From Gordius sp. MW1 (lineage: Eukaryota > Nematomorpha > Gordioida > Gordea > Gordiidae): 64,000 bases of DNA. This document shows positions 1 through 13,595 of this stretch, in pieces; within the stretch, counting starts at the first letter, position 1; each line of letters starts with the position of its first letter. The DNA lies in contig OZ038529.1 of assembly GCA_964036665.1 (NCBI GenBank), positions 17,678,060 through 17,742,059 of the forward strand, read 5' to 3'. A model generated the notes under the pieces. It worked only from the letters and a program-made list of their open reading frames with translations, made no database searches and was not told the origin of the DNA. The position numbers and the translations under genes were made by a program.

Positions 1-49
1 GGTGGTAGGGTCATATTCTAAGAAGGGAGACGAATGATTTAAAATTATT

Positions 50-105
50 ATTTGGAAGTGCCAAGGAAAGAGGAAGACCAAAGTGGAAGTGGACAAAATT
101 ATGAA
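50..105 (+). mobile_element. Possible LINE reverse transcriptase 3'-end fragment
   Basis: One plus-strand frame reads Ser-Ala-Lys-Glu-Arg-Gly-Arg-Pro-Lys-Trp-Lys-Trp-Thr-Lys and then a stop. This resembles the basic GRPK-x-W tail that often closes the reverse transcriptase ORF of RTE/CR1-like non-LTR retrotransposons. Only about 15 residues are seen, so chance similarity is possible. The remainder of 1-457 is AT-rich sequence downstream of RRP12 with no other recognisable feature. Confidence 0.25.
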
Positions 106-457
106 AATAATCTCATAACCGATCAAGATGGAAGAAATTTATTAAAACAAACGCCATGACTGTGGGATCAAATACAAAAAGAAAAAAAATTGTAGAAAAT
201 TTAAATCAAATAGAAAATAAGATAAGGCGCTACGTCATTGCTACTAAGGTTAAGAGCTACACATCATAGATAGGTGTTAGAGAACTCAGGTTTAACATCA
301 AATATCCTAAATTTTGGAAACAAATACTAATATCCACCACCAAAATAATTAAATCATAATTTGGGAGAGCTATAATATTCAATTTGTTATTTCATAGATT
401 GATAAAACAATGCCATAGATTTAACAAATTGTGAACACGTTGACGAACAATACAATA

Positions 458-3400
458 TTAAGCGCGCCTTCGAGATTTGAATCTAGATTTATTGCCGGCC
501 AAAGCACCTTTTCGCGCTGACCCAACTATCCCTTTCAACTTTGAATTAAGTTTCGCCTTTTTTCTCATATTTGAAGCCTGCGAGTCGAGAGGATAATAAG
601 CATACGGTTGAATATTCTTGCCATGTTTCTGGCTTGGGTCATGTGAAGATTTTTTGTTTCGTGTTTCATTTTGAGTAGACTCTGCAAACCGGACTTGTTT
701 ATCCCTTGTGTATACAAGACCAGGCCCCTGCCCATTTTTCCTTTTAATTCCTTTAGGGTTGTGATGACTCGGTATTTTTCTCCCAGACACATTCGTAAAC
801 TAGTGCATAAAATGGATGAGACAGTTAATATGGTAAAAATTGATATTTATTATAACATTTTCATAAATGATTTTAAAATTGATTTTAAGATACACTGAAT
901 GTAATGTGAATGAAACATAATAAACTTCCTCGAAAATTAAACTAAAAAATAAGCAATTAAGGTACTGAAATTATATATATGATCCATGTTTAAACATATG
1001 TTTAATTCTTGATAGAATACTTCATCCTCGTCAACAAAGTCTTCGGAACCTGATGATTGATGGCCGGCTAAGTTATTTCCTGATTTTTTGGATAAAAAGT
1101 CTTCCGATATGACCAAACGACCATCTTTTGACATGGGAAAGGTGGTGGCAGACAGTTGACTGGGGCGCTGATTAAGCTTCACACCATTCGCGTCTTTATC
1201 TGTTACTATGAGGGTTATAATAAAAACGCACAGTTAGCAATAGAGCTGTTCCATGCAAATTATATAAGAACTAAAAAAAGTGTTAAGAGCGATTGAAAAC
1301 TAAATGAGTAAGGCTTTATTTGAATTCATATCTATATAGATTACAAAGATGCTGAACTTATTTGATAATTTGAACTACATGGGAACCATCTTTTTGAGAG
1401 TAATTTATAAAAACATTCGAATTTTGGCAGAACTACGTCTAAATGCTAGTGGTAATAATTAGAGATTATTTGTTTTTTTATGACCATAAGAAAGCTAAAA
1501 AATTTTAAATAACGTTAAAATGTGTTAATTAAAACAATGCACCAATATTAAATTTCTATATTAGCAAATTATAATATAAGAGATCTGATAACGAATCAAA
1601 AAGAAGGAGGCTACTCTTTTAATAACGGAATTTTTACAAATAAAACTTCAAGTGGAAATAAACGTAACATAAAAACAAACCCAGAATTTTGTCCGCCTGC
1701 GAAGGATCCAAAAGATCCAGTATTCCATCCGACGTGGCGGGATCTCCTTCATTGATATAAACTTTAGTTTTGCGATCGCTGCTCCGTTTTGATTTATTAC
1801 CGAGCGACTCATTATCGGAAATATCCGACGAATCAATCTCTTTCAAAACGTCTCTAATACTGAAAAATTAAAAAAACATAAATCTAAGTGTGGAAAGGAA
1901 TAAACAAAATGGAAGGTGTTGATAAAGAATTTAAGCATGAATTAGCTTAAAATTATACACTAATAAGACAGTTTGAACCCATAACTCGACCCGATCAAAT
2001 TATAATTAACTATCAAGTTAAAATAAATTTCTTCGCCATCATTAATATAAGGCTTATTGTAACTTAAGCTAGTTTATTACGTACAATATAAAAGAAACTT
2101 AAATTGTTAGGAAAGCAAATTATGCCAAGCACTCATCATCACAAAGGCTATAAATTCATAACGGCACATACTCGTTGGATGCATGAGAGGTTAGCATAGT
2201 TTCCTCTGCATCTTGGGTTTCTGAAGATTTTGACACCTCAATCTTGGTCCTTCTTTTCTTCTCCTTGCGCCTTTCAACTTTTTGAATGGCCTCGTACATC
2301 GCCCTCAAATCGTGGGGTAAAGATGCTTGAATGGCGTCGGCACTGATATAAAAAGAACAACAATTAAATTTTAGCGACGTTCGATAGAAAACATTTATGG
2401 ATAATTTAAACAAATTGACGTCAATTATATATCTAATATAACCACACTTTTTTCCTCTGTTCAAACATTTAAAAAATTAGTTTAGAACAAAGAAAGCGCC
2501 TAATAAAATTTTATCAAACTAAGTGAACGCCTAGAAAAATAGGGATTAGGTTAAATAGCTACGCATGAAAATCTCGCCTGCACACAACATGCTATAAAAA
2601 ATGTAACACATAACACAAAACCACTTACTTTCCTTTCCTGCACAATTTCGTGAGAACTATTTTAATCTTCATCCGCAGAGGTTTTTTATAGTTTCTGTTC
2701 ATACATCCCAACCCAGCCGCCTATAAAATTGTAAAGGTTAACGTTTAAATAGAAAAAATGGTAGAATTACTATGGGCCCACAATATCTGATAGCCATCGA
2801 TTTGGGTATGTGTGGAAAGGCCGAGCACAAAAAATTCATGGCTCGCGTCACAATGGCTCTTTCAGGCAGGGTAATAAGCCTTAATACGTGCTCGAGTATT
2901 TTATACCTCATTTCTTCTGACATATCTTTAGAGATAAAACAATAATAAATTTTTGTAATAATTATGTATTAATATGTGTTCGCGATGTTGGTTTGAAACT
3001 TTAAATATCATTTATGTAGCACAATTAAACAAACTTTTATTTAAAATATTCATTGGATTCTTTTGTTTTATAAAATTTAACCTTCTACAGTAAAAAATTA
3101 GTAGTATTAAAAAGGATTTGAACAATTAACAAGCAAGAGTGTATAAGTATTTACGCATGTGATTCTCTTCAAAGTTTTCGGATTGCACAAAGAAATGGTT
3201 CAAAACAATCAAAGAGCCCATAATCCCTTTAGAAAACACCACTTTTTTGCCCTTTAATTTGGGTCGTTCTTCCTCTTCTTCTGCATCGCCGTTTTGGTCC
3301 AATGAATCTAAATCCATCCCACAGGTTAATTCCTCATTTTTATCATAATGCATGGACATTTTGATGAGGGCACTCATAAAATCATCCATGCTGTGATAGT

Positions 3401-6400
3401 AGTCGGGAGATGGACCGATATCTCTGACCCCTGCAACGATAATGAGCCAGGGTGAAGTTTGGTTGGAAAGGAGAATTTCTATGTAATTCAGTGCGGCTTC
3501 CTGGCCATTCTTCCCACAACCATATGTCGCCGATATCGCTTCGGGCAGAGCTTTGTTAAGAATCGAACACATGGTCATAAGTGTCGCCTGTTAATATTAA
3601 TAAGATCACAATAAAATTGGATTGCAAAATTTATGTTAAGACTTTAGTCTATGGTTAAGACCCACCAATTGGGTAGTTATAATAATATTCAAACGTATTG
3701 TTAGGCTTTTATAGGCAATTAAGTAGCTACAAAAAGCACTAAACGATTTCCTTCAAATTCTAAATTCAAAAGGAAAAATAATATTCAACAAGTTTAAGCA
3801 TTTTATAAATTATTAGAAATAAAAATGGTAGAAATTTTTGTAGTTGGGCTTTTATTAGATTTACAAAACTTCTAATCAATATGCATGGGGGTAGCCAGGA
3901 TTTGAAAGGGGGGCAATAATGATCTAGGGAGAGGCAAAAAAATAATTTTATAAATTTTAGCCAAATTTAAACTAAATTTCAAAGCATTTATGGATTTAGA
4001 GGGGGCCAGCCGCCCCTACCTGCCTCCCCCTGGCTACGCCCATGGAAATATGTTCTTTAAAGTCATTACTATTGATGCCATCCCTAAAATATAGCAAACT
4101 TTAACTATAAAAAGTATATTTATTAAAACTTAATAACAATGATTCTAGAGCTACAACTGTAAATTAGGCGGTTAAGAAAATTATGACAAAAAAATGAAAT
4201 AACATTAGAATTCGATTTTGAAGCGCCTTCGGGTAACACGGTTTCGGAAGAAGTGATTAGCAAACACAACTGAGCCAATGAGGTCAGACTGCGAAAACGA
4301 TATGACAAGCTAGATGCGTAAGCTTCATAATTTAGCGTGGTAAGGTAACGGGCCATCATAATATCCAATCGGTCCTGTGCCTGGCCTCCGTGAGACGGCA
4401 ACTTTAAAGATTCGGCCAAAAATAAGGCGTATTCGGGGCAAAAGTAGAATTTTCTCCATGCCGACGATTCGTTTAAATTTATGAAAATCTCTTCCAAAAT
4501 TCTGTAGTTGTAATAAATGCAATTAAATACGTGTGACTTATAATATATTCGTTAGATTCAAACACTAACTTGTACGCCTTCTTCTGTATGCTGCGAGTCG
4601 TTTGAAAGGGGGGAAGCCCGATTTTAGTTAGGGTAAAAGGAAGGATAAAACGAATAATATCACCCGCCGACTTCTGATTAACCGATGATCGTTCACCATT
4701 CAACATCTCCGTGCAATGGGGTAAAAAGGCGGCTGCCAAATCAAGCCAAGCCGGATATTTGGCATCTGGGTCTAGGTCTGTTGAAGGCGGCGCAACGTCT
4801 AGCTTTTCGCGAAGTTTAGCGAAAAATATGGCCACCAAATTGGATGGGCAACAGGACAAGCAAGCTTTGATCGTTTCGTACACCTGCAATTTTTGCCATT
4901 TGGAAACTCCTGCGCCGGGTTGGTACGCCTTGGAGAATTGATTAAACAACGCGGGCATAACCACTTTAAAGTAAAAGCTCATGTCGTCAATGTGGGATAC
5001 GAAGTGTTCGTTTTTCGTGAAATTTCTCAGGGTTGAGCACACGATTTGAAAAAGTTGGACGTCGTCGGTTTTGGTGAGAAAGGACAAAAAGTGGGGCAAA
5101 CAAGGGGCTAAGCTGGTAGATACGTCGGTTGCTTGAGACGCAAAACCGGGTAGTAAGGACCATACTTGCAGGTGCAGGGTTTCCATGGATTTAGCCAGCA
5201 CCGTATTACCCTTCGAATAGTGTTCACGCGCTGTAAACGCGAAAAATTTAGATAGCCAACTAACTTAAAATGATTGGTCTGATAGCCAATTTAAGGGATC
5301 TCTATTGTAGCGCAAAATTTATCGAATTAAAAATGAGGAAACTTTCCTCACCATTTTCCTCTATATATAAAACGTATCGTAAAACTACAAACGCTGCCAC
5401 ATAGTCCGTAAGAGAAGCAGCAAACGTTTACATCCTAACCAACCTCATCAAGCTATAGGTAGAGTGATGCATATAAGCATAAAACAAATAATTATATATA
5501 AATCCGTAAAATAAATGTAAATTTATAATTAGAATCCACTTAATGGAAATGAAACAATATATTAATAATAGGAGCTTGGAATCGTGAGGTGTCAATTGAG
5601 GCCGACACTTATAGCCAGGCAGCTTTACGTACCTTTTTGTTCTAACTTTCGTGCGAGAGGCATAAAGTAGCCTTCGAAATATGCCAGGGCACATCCATTT
5701 TTGAGGTTATCCCTTAGCAGGGGCAGCATCCAGCTCCTTTTAAGGTCTAGGGTAAGGCCTTCAGGGTCTATATTGAGAGGTACGATGCTCAAAGTGTTTT
5801 CTGGACCGTACGCCGAAACCAAGGCGGCGAAGAAACGATCAAGGGCTACTTTTTGTACGTCGCCTAACGCCGATTGTTCTTGAGAATCAGTCGTAACATC
5901 AATGACTTGAGCCAATGCTTTAATGATTCTGCTAACGAAGAGGGATGATAGAATCCCCGTAACCTGAATATAATACCAAAATTTTAGAGACATCTTGTAA
6001 TAGGGTTAACAAATATTGATAAATTTTAAAAGTGCGGTCTCTGATCTGTCCCCTTCATAATTTAGTTGTAAAAGTATATCCAATTCAAAAACTCTTCAAT
6101 TTTTAGGTTACCGAGAAAATATAAAACTAAACGGCTCAACTTTTTTCTATTACAATTTTTATTTTTAACTGATATAAAGTTATGGAAAAACCTCAGGCTA
6201 TATATTTGACAATAAACATTTCTTAGGCTTCGTTCATAATATGTGCGATGCAATGCGAAAATATTGGGCACCGATCATAAATGTTTTGGGTTTATTTAAT
6301 AATATGGAATTTCAATTATAACAAAAGTCAAATATGTGCATTATATCTCGCACGCTTCATTAATTCGCGTTCAAAATTTTATCAATTAAAAAGCATAAAC

Positions 6401-9400
6401 GTACCGTGACGAAGCTGGCCAACAGGCCCAAGTGCTTCTCCAAATGGGTCGTGTGGTCTATATGTTGACCCAAATTTTTTTCGAAACTTTTGCCCATGGT
6501 GGCCACGATATTTTTGGCGTTGAAAATGGAGGACACTTCGCCTCGCGATTGCAAAGTTGAACAACCATCCGCGCTGTCGAGCAACGTGGGCAACACGTAT
6601 TGCAGCAGCCTTTTCAAGTTGGCAAACGATGTATTAACCAGCGGTGAGTGTTCGGATTTTGACATTAGCTTGAGCAAGGTTTGAAAGGTTCTCACGAAAT
6701 GGCTCGCACACATTTCCCTGTCCCGAGCAACTAAACTGAAGACGCCGTCAGTAAGCGCCCCTATCCACACTTCGCACCATTCGACATCTAATAAGAGGCG
6801 CGCGTCAATATACACATTAGACATTACCAAAAGTTATCGTCCAAAAATTATGGCCGAAACGAGAAAAATTAAATTTTTAAAAGAGGTAGCAAATTTAATT
6901 ACAAGAGCTTCCGAAATTTTCATCAGTGCCTCTGCTTTAAAATTTTATTGTTAAAAATTTAGGCACATATTCTCTATTAAAATAATTATTTGGCATTTTA
7001 ATTTGACATAATTTTTAAGGTTACAAAAATTTGAAGATATTAGAGATAGGCCTAAATTGATCCTCCTAATTAAATATGATGTTAACTAGCAAAATATATT
7101 TTAAAAAAATTACAAAGGGTTTCCTAAATTTTTGAGAGATGGTCAATTCAAAAAACATGACTTTTAGAGGTCCAGACAGGAATTTTATTATTTCGATATT
7201 TAATAGAATTTATCTAAACGGTCCTAAAAATAATTTAAATCATTAAACATAAGCATAATTGATCAGATTATCACATTTTAGCATTATTAATCATTCCATA
7301 TAATATTTTAGCATAGCCTATTATAAATAATTTAAATTTTGTTAGCTCCACTTAATAAATATTATTATCATCTCATCAATTCCAAAAAATCAATCAAGTA
7401 GTATTAGTAACAAAAAGAATTTTTTGGTAAAATAAAAATTTTTAAACAACAAAATTCTAATGTAAAAGATACGATTTAATCTCAATTAAATTTAGTAATT
7501 ATAGGGAGATACTTTAAATTACTTAACTTAATATGTCGACAAATGTAAGTTTACAAATAATCACTAGAATTAAAAAGCAAGCATAGAAGGTTAGCCATAG
7601 AAATATACAGTCCAAGAATGACACTAATTAAAAAACAATAAAAATGTAGTGTATAATTAAAAAACGGCATATTTGCTTAAATTATATAGTATAAAAATTA
7701 CAGTATATATTGCATTGAATTATGCACGTTAATTAAATAAAACATAAAACACAATATAAAAGAATCAGCAAGCAACTTATATATTGATATATAACGACAA
7801 AATTACCATTATTTTTATCTGAAAGATCTGGATTATTTTGTTCATAGGTATATAAAGCAGACAATAATTTTGCATTGAATTCCTTATTCAAAGAGCCTTT
7901 CTCTTGGATCAAATGTTTATTTGAACCCATAATCTCCAGGGTTGTTATTTCAAATGAAGATTCAAGCATTGTTGATAATGCTTTTAAACAAACTACCTTT
8001 ACATTCTTTAAACATTTTGAATAATATCTTATAAAATAAGTCAATTAAATTTAAATACTTATTCAATTAAACAATAGTTAGATTATTTTTAATATAATAT
8101 TAATATAACCCAACATCATCTAGAGAGTGTAAAAATAGTTATTAAAACAAACCTTTTCAGGGATGGTCAATAATTTTAAGTCCATCTCAAATATAGATTT
8201 GACATAACTGTCAGGTAATTGGTTAGGAAGGCGAATATAACAATCTCTCAAAAGAACTATACAATGCAAGGCATCATTGATCATTTTCTGCAATGAATTA
8301 AGTTCCTCATCCTCATTATTAATTTTGGGCAAATGATTGTGACCAATTTGGGCATATTCCTTAAAGCAGGTATTCACATGTGTTTGAGAAAATTCAAATA
8401 TTTCTTTTATAAGTGGATATTGTGCCAATGATTTTTCATTTATCACCATGTCTGAATGTTTTGTGTATAGGATTAAATTTATAGCTTTGCTAGCCATCCT
8501 GCGAACTTTGAATCTTTCATCCAGTGCATATGAAAGTAGAACATGAAATACCTATAATGGCATATGAAAATAAATCAATGTTTAATATTATATATACAGC
8601 GTATGCAAATAGATGATTGTACCTTAAGAGTGGAAGATTGCTGAAATGCTATTGGTGGCTGAGCACGTAATATCAAAGCCAGTGAAACAAATATAGAATT
8701 AAATAACAAAGAACTAGATTGGTCTTTTTCAAATTTTGCAAATGTTTGGAGTAAAATTTTACAAATTTCGTTGCATTTGCTAACTAAAACGGACTTGGGT
8801 ACTTTTTTAATAACTGTTTTTATAAGATAACTGGCTGCAGTTATAGTTTCTTTTTCATGCAAAGATTCAAGGGCAGTGAGAAATGCTGCAAGGTACTCTG
8901 AGTCACTCTCTATTCCTCCTTTCGATTGTATAATTTCAGTAATAGTTGCAAGAAGTGCCAATATCTTTTATATTATAATATGAAATATTAAAAAGTAAAA
9001 TTTGTAAATAAGACTCAATATGCTCGACCCAGTCATTAGGAACAGATAATATAGGAAATAATCAAGATTTTAATATCCACTTGACTGAAAATAAAAATTA
9101 ACCAAAATGTAAAGTTTCATATTTTTAAGACTAGAGACCAGGAAATTAATCAAACAAAAACTACAAAGGCAAAACCAATTAAAGCAAAAATCAAAGAGTA
9201 AGCCATTTTTCGTATAAATTTCCAGACATTAATATAAACAATAAAAAATATTCAGCATTAACATGATTATTACTTCCCTATGAATATGTGACTTTAACAA
9301 ATTTTTCTGAAAAACAATATCAAATGATGTATTAGAGCAATTTGTCCAATCTGTTAAATCGCTTATTTTAGAAAGCGTATCTTCATTTTTGTTATATGAA

Positions 9401-9638
9401 TCTAGATCTTGACCATTTAACGTTTGCTCAAGCTTTTGTACATTTTCCTTGGTAAATGTTGAATTTTCTAGAAACATAATCTTAGGCTAAAGATTATTAT
9501 CTTACTTATTTTATCCGCATATGGCAATTTTGATTTAGCAATCTCTCTGAATTGTGTGAAAGAAGGATTAATGGAGCTGCTTTCTCCTTTCTTACACCGC
9601 CTACCTTTATTCTTGATACGGAATTTATACAAAACCAT
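458..9638 (-). CDS. RRP12: RRP12-like ribosomal RNA processing protein, complete, 16 exons
   Basis: HEAT-repeat, karyopherin-like protein that in yeast and human acts in pre-40S and pre-60S maturation and nuclear export. Exons read 9638-9506, 9467-9274, 8964-8623, 8551-8153, 8005-7807, 6787-6405, 5963-5633, 5230-4570, 4501-4204, 3587-3155, 2925-2771, 2720-2629, 2342-2172, 1859-1681, 1205-1021 and 799-458. All use GT/AG sites and all phases join, giving 1,498 codons plus stop (human about 1,300). Family landmarks in order: a basic N-terminus (RRCKKGESSS), an ITEIIQSKGG segment near the N-terminus, RSWMLPLLRD, LLPGFASQATDV, IQKKAYK, RKKAKLNSKLKGIV and a basic tail ending KSRFKSRRRA. The start is the ATG at 9638, just before the conserved basic segment; an upstream in-frame ATG exists. 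Intron 5 (6788-7806) is about 1 kb of AT-rich DNA; intron 9 carries a MITE. Identity is near certain; individual exon edges are inferred. Confidence 0.93.
3884..4044. mobile_element. MITE, GCGTAGCCAG family (copy 1), in an RRP12 intron
   Basis: A 161-bp element starts CATGGGGGTAGCCAGG and ends CCTGGCTACGCCCATG, an almost perfect 16-bp terminal inverted repeat. The interior has G-rich left and C-rich right shoulders and no ORF. Flanks TCAATATG and GAAATATG are a plausible decayed 8-bp target duplication. Confidence 0.8.
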
Positions 9639-9916
9639 GTTGCAAATATAAAATATATGCAAAATGCTACATTTATCGCCATGATAACTTTAAAAAACTT
9701 CCCACAAATGATCCAAGGATATGCAAAAAGCAAGTATAGAATAACAAAAATAGAACACTATTCTTTAAATTTACCAAGTTTGCAAAAGTCATTTGTTAGC
9801 AACAAGCTAAAATACAATTCTGTTGATATGATCAATAAAGCCGCCATATATCTGCTATGTTCAAAAATACACCTCTAAAATGTTTCTTAATAACACTAAA
9901 TTACGTAGATTTAAGC

Positions 9917-10090
9917 CATAGGCGTAGCCAGGTTCTGGATTAGGGGGGGGGGGAGGGCGAAACGTTAAAAACTTTAATCAGGGGGGGGGGGGGGCAAAAC
10001 CTAAAGGTTTTTTAATTTTTAAGGGTTTTTGCATTGAAATTTTTTTTCTCGACATTTAGGGGGGGGCCTGCCCCTCTGGCTACGCCCATA
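9917..10090. mobile_element. MITE, GCGTAGCCAG family (copy 2) with perfect 8-bp TSD
   Basis: The element is 174 bp and runs from CATAGGCGTAGCCAGG to CTGGCTACGCCCATA. It is flanked on both sides by the identical octamer ATTTAAGC (9909-9916 and 10091-10098). An 8-bp duplication with short TIRs is typical of hAT-derived MITEs. The interior contains G10-G12 runs. It lies about 280 bp upstream of the RRP12 start codon. Confidence 0.85.
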
Positions 10091-10234
10091 ATTTAAGCTC
10101 TTTAAAGATGAATTTAGGGGGAATATATAATGTACTGGCTTAAAGGTAACTATGGTACCACTTTATTTACATCCCTTATTGTACAATATATATGGTAACG
10201 CTTTATTCACACCCCTTACAATTCCAATATTATA

Positions 10235-10712
10235 TGTATCGTATCCGGAGATACGAAGATGAAGATATCTTCCCACCTCATCTTATTCAAAAGTTAAGAG
10301 TTCAACACGCGGTACAACTTTTTTGATCTTACACATTGTACACTCATAGCGTAGACCATTATTCTTTTACATTTAATTTCTAGTACGCGTATGTTATCCC
10401 CCCCCCCTGATTATACGTGTTTGTTATTTGTATCAATACGCGTGTGATCATATTGATAATTTTGATATCGATCATTCGGGATTATTATAATTAATATAAT
10501 TTTTCTTGTAATAAAATAAATTGGCGAAATGTAGAGCGGTAAAGTTATCTTTATTTAGTGGCTTTAAGCCCCGGCCATCCCCAAATAGTTTATTTTTTAC
10601 GTCCTTTAAATTCCCCCAATTAATTCCTAATAATTCTTCCTTCAAATATTTGTAAATCGTGTTCCGCCCGGAATCCTTCTTTATTCATATTCCTTTTCTC
10701 AGGAATTCGATA
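10235..10712 (+). repeat. Left LTR of the TRIM-like element
   Basis: Begins (T)GTATCGTATCCGGAG and ends near TTCGATA. It holds an AATAAAATAAAT polyadenylation-type stretch after a C9 run. It is closely similar to 11658-12101, with several small indels near its 3' third. Confidence 0.75.
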
Positions 10713-11657
10713 TTTGGTGTCAGATATTCTACTCACGCCCAATGGAGGAAACCAGGAATTATTCTACAAAACGAAAAAGGAAATAATTTATACAGAAAGA
10801 TTAATTTGGAATTCAAATTGCCGCCCCCCCCCTTCTTCTGAATGGAATGGATACAATTATATCGGATAAAATTATTCCAGGAACATCCCGTTTGCCATGA
10901 ACAACCGTCACAGCGCAGGGATATTGGATAAAATTATTCCAGTAAAACAATCGAACCACTTTGTCGGGATTTAAAAACAATTGATCCAATCCATGATTCG
11001 GAAATATTGGGAGACGGAGGAAGAAAACAATTCCTTCGAACAATTGGCTACCAAATTTAAACCGCAAACATAATTCAGTGGAAATTCCAATATGTCTGAG
11101 AATAGATGGCAGAATTCTTCGAACGAATGAAAATCCCGAAACTGATTTAAATCAAAATATCAATTATGCAGAATCATCCCTAACTAATTCTCAAGGCCTA
11201 AATTCTTAATGTGCCGCTAAAATATTATTGTAAGACAGAATTATACACTTGATTTATTTACATATATTAATTATATGAAAATTATATTGTTAACCAATAT
11301 TTAAACCCCCCCCCCCCGCTGTTTCTTTGACTATTATTTGAGAGTCTGCGCGGCGCAAGAAAGAATAATTTTTAGAATGGCAGTTTACAATCTATATTAA
11401 TTATAAGTTTTGTTGAGGCTGTTGCTCGAGGAGTCACAGAGCTGGAAAAAAAAATCCGTTAGCCATGACGTTCCCTTTTTATCGCTGATTGACACATATA
11501 TCAGTCGTGTGAACAAAGGCCAGAGTTGGTATTCGATGCCAGATGTTTGAAACTTATAATGTTAATAACGCCGCCTTGATAGTTGCACTCAAACACTGAA
11601 CTCTTAGAACTCTATCGAAAATACATTAAGTCTTCGACTTTTCAATCAAAGGGAAAG

Positions 11658-12101
11658 GTATCGTATCCGGAGATACGAAGATGAAGATATCTTCCCACCT
11701 CATCTTATTCAAAAGTTAAGAGTTCAACACGCGGTACAATTCTTTTGATCTTACACATTGTACACTCATAGCGTAGACCATTATTCTTTTACATTTAATT
11801 TCTAGTACGCGTATGTTATCCCCCCCTGATTATACGTGTTTGTTATTTGTATCAATACGCGTGTGATCATATTGATAATTTTGATATCGATCATTCGGGA
11901 TTATTATAATTAATATAATTTTTCTTGTAATAAAATAAATTGGCGAAATGTAGAGCGGTAAAATTATCTTTATTTAGTGGCTTTAAGCCCCGGCCATCCC
12001 CAAATAGTTTTTACGGCCCAATATTTCCCCCAATTCAAGCCTGATAATTCCCCCTTCCTTCAAAATTCGCAAATCATATTCCTTTTCTCAGCAACTCGAT
12101 A
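11658..12101 (+). repeat. Right LTR of the TRIM-like element
   Basis: Direct copy of 10235-10712, preceded by a polypurine tract and ending at the same TCGATA. The shared part diverges mainly by indels in the C-run and in the last 100 bp. Confidence 0.75.
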
Positions 12102-13296
12102 ATATGGTAACACTTTATTCACATTCCTCATTACACAATTTAAATGCACAATAGACATTAGGTATATAAATACCTTAAAACTTTCCGATATTATTCATGT
12201 TAATATTTATTTTACCTTTACTGAAGTGTATATAAAGACGCATACGCATAGTATATTCATTCCATTTTGGTTATAAGTTGTTTGCTTTTAATTGATTCCT
12301 TGTTTATTAGAATATTATATTTATTAATATTTACTGGGACAAAGACAGCAACATATGGCAAGCTCTTCGTCTTTACCCTATCAAATCCAAGATTTTGATT
12401 CATTCAGATCGAATCATTCTTTAAAATGCCTAAAATTAAAAAAAAATTTTCTGAATTAAGTTATGATCATGAATGAGCCTATTGCAAGACCCCGCCCCTT
12501 TGCGTCGTACGATATTTTATGATTTGTGTAGTGTGAGTCTGTTGCCAGATTCCCCCCTTTGCATTGTACCAGGGGCGTACACAAAATTTTATTTGTTGTT
12601 TTTTTTAGGGGGGGGGGGCGGGGGTCAAAAAAAGTTTCAGATATCGGAAAAATTTATAGGACTTTTTTTATTAAAGATCTATATATGTAATGTACCATTC
12701 ATATGAGTTTGTCCAGTCAAATTTGAATTTTAAATTCTATTGAGGCTGGTGTAAAGAAGATGGGAACATAAAAAGCTAATTTGGCATTAAATTGTAACAC
12801 AACACATAAATATGTTGATGTGAAGTCTCACTTTGTAATTGTCCCTTATTTGTTCTTATAATTGAAAAAAACAAATTATCTCGATAATTAATACCCACTT
12901 TTAAAACTAACATGAATTTCCTCTATAAAATTCTTTTTCAGTTGTTTTCCCTTATCACCTTGACAACATTTAATGCCTGTGATAGGTGTAGATAAACCTT
13001 AAGGTTCTAATTTGTTATTAAACTGTTTAGGCAAATATAGAGTCCTGCTAATTGTTTTTCATTGGGCTGAGCAATCCAAGCTTGGTGTTTTTGTTATGCC
13101 CGCCCAAAAATAATGATTTTAAACACTCAGAAAATTTATTTAACGATAACGCGTATTAAAAAACGAAACGAAAAATATATATTATAATAATCCGTGCGTT
13201 TATATTAATTTCTTTATTCGAATCACATTTTCTCTAGTATTCGAAACTCAACATTCTTTTTATATCGCTCGTAGAGGGGGAGGATTATTTTATTAT
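12102..13296. other. Intergenic, no gene seen
   Basis: AT-rich sequence. Near 12573-12640 a segment starting GGGGCGTACACAAAATT with a G12 run looks like another G-rich MITE, but its second end was not found. No convincing exon was recognised. Confidence 0.5.
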
Positions 13297-13297
13297 T

Positions 13298-13543
13298 TTA
13301 TATTTGATTATTTTTTACGATAGTCTCAAGTCCAGATGCAAAAAGTGAAAGGTTGGCATTAAACAAGAAACCGGTTGGATAATGATAGTTTTCAGTCAAA
13401 TTTACAACGTCCACAATCGATGTGCTCTGTTTTTCTTCCTGTGCAATGAGAAAAAGATAAGTCGCCTGACTTGCAACGAAGGCGATAAAGTGGATAATGC
13501 GAATTGCATGCTGGAATGTTGGCACGTTGAGGGAGAGCATTCG
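13298..13543 (-). CDS. Unidentified ORF with one hydrophobic helix
   Basis: Open frame of about 80 codons on the minus strand after an internal ATG near 13517. One hydrophobic segment (IRIIHFIAFVASQATYLFLI) is followed by a hydrophilic stretch. It lies just downstream of the GPCR-like exons in the same orientation and could be a further exon of that gene, or an unrelated exon. No family was recognised. Codon content looks less random than the surrounding AT-rich DNA, but real coding status is unproven. Confidence 0.25.
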   Translation of the reverse strand, partial: RMLSLNVPTFQHAIRIIHFIAFVASQATYLFLIAQEEKQSTSIVDVVNLTENYHYPTGFLFNANLSLFASGLETIVKNNQI

Positions 13544-13595
13544 TAGAGCAGAGAGAACCAAAGCTCAGGAGTTTGGTGCGTGCTAACCTAATCGT

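Larger units (their letters stand above)
10235..12101 (+). mobile_element. Non-autonomous LTR retrotransposon (TRIM/LARD-like)
   Basis: Two direct repeats of about 478 and 444 bp flank a roughly 945-bp interior with no coding capacity. Immediately after the left repeat is TTTGGTGTCAG, a plausible tRNA primer-binding site. Immediately before the right repeat is the purine run CAAAGGGAAAGG, a plausible polypurine tract. This order gives plus-strand orientation. The element splits a small cluster of TATGGTAAC-type repeat units, present just before the left LTR (10153, 10192) and just after the right one (12103). No gag or pol remnant is seen, so it would need proteins supplied by another element. 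Confidence 0.75.

Noticed and set aside
9552-9878. 108-codon plus-strand ORF
   Set aside because: It lies opposite RRP12 exon 1 and its upstream region and shows no independent features.
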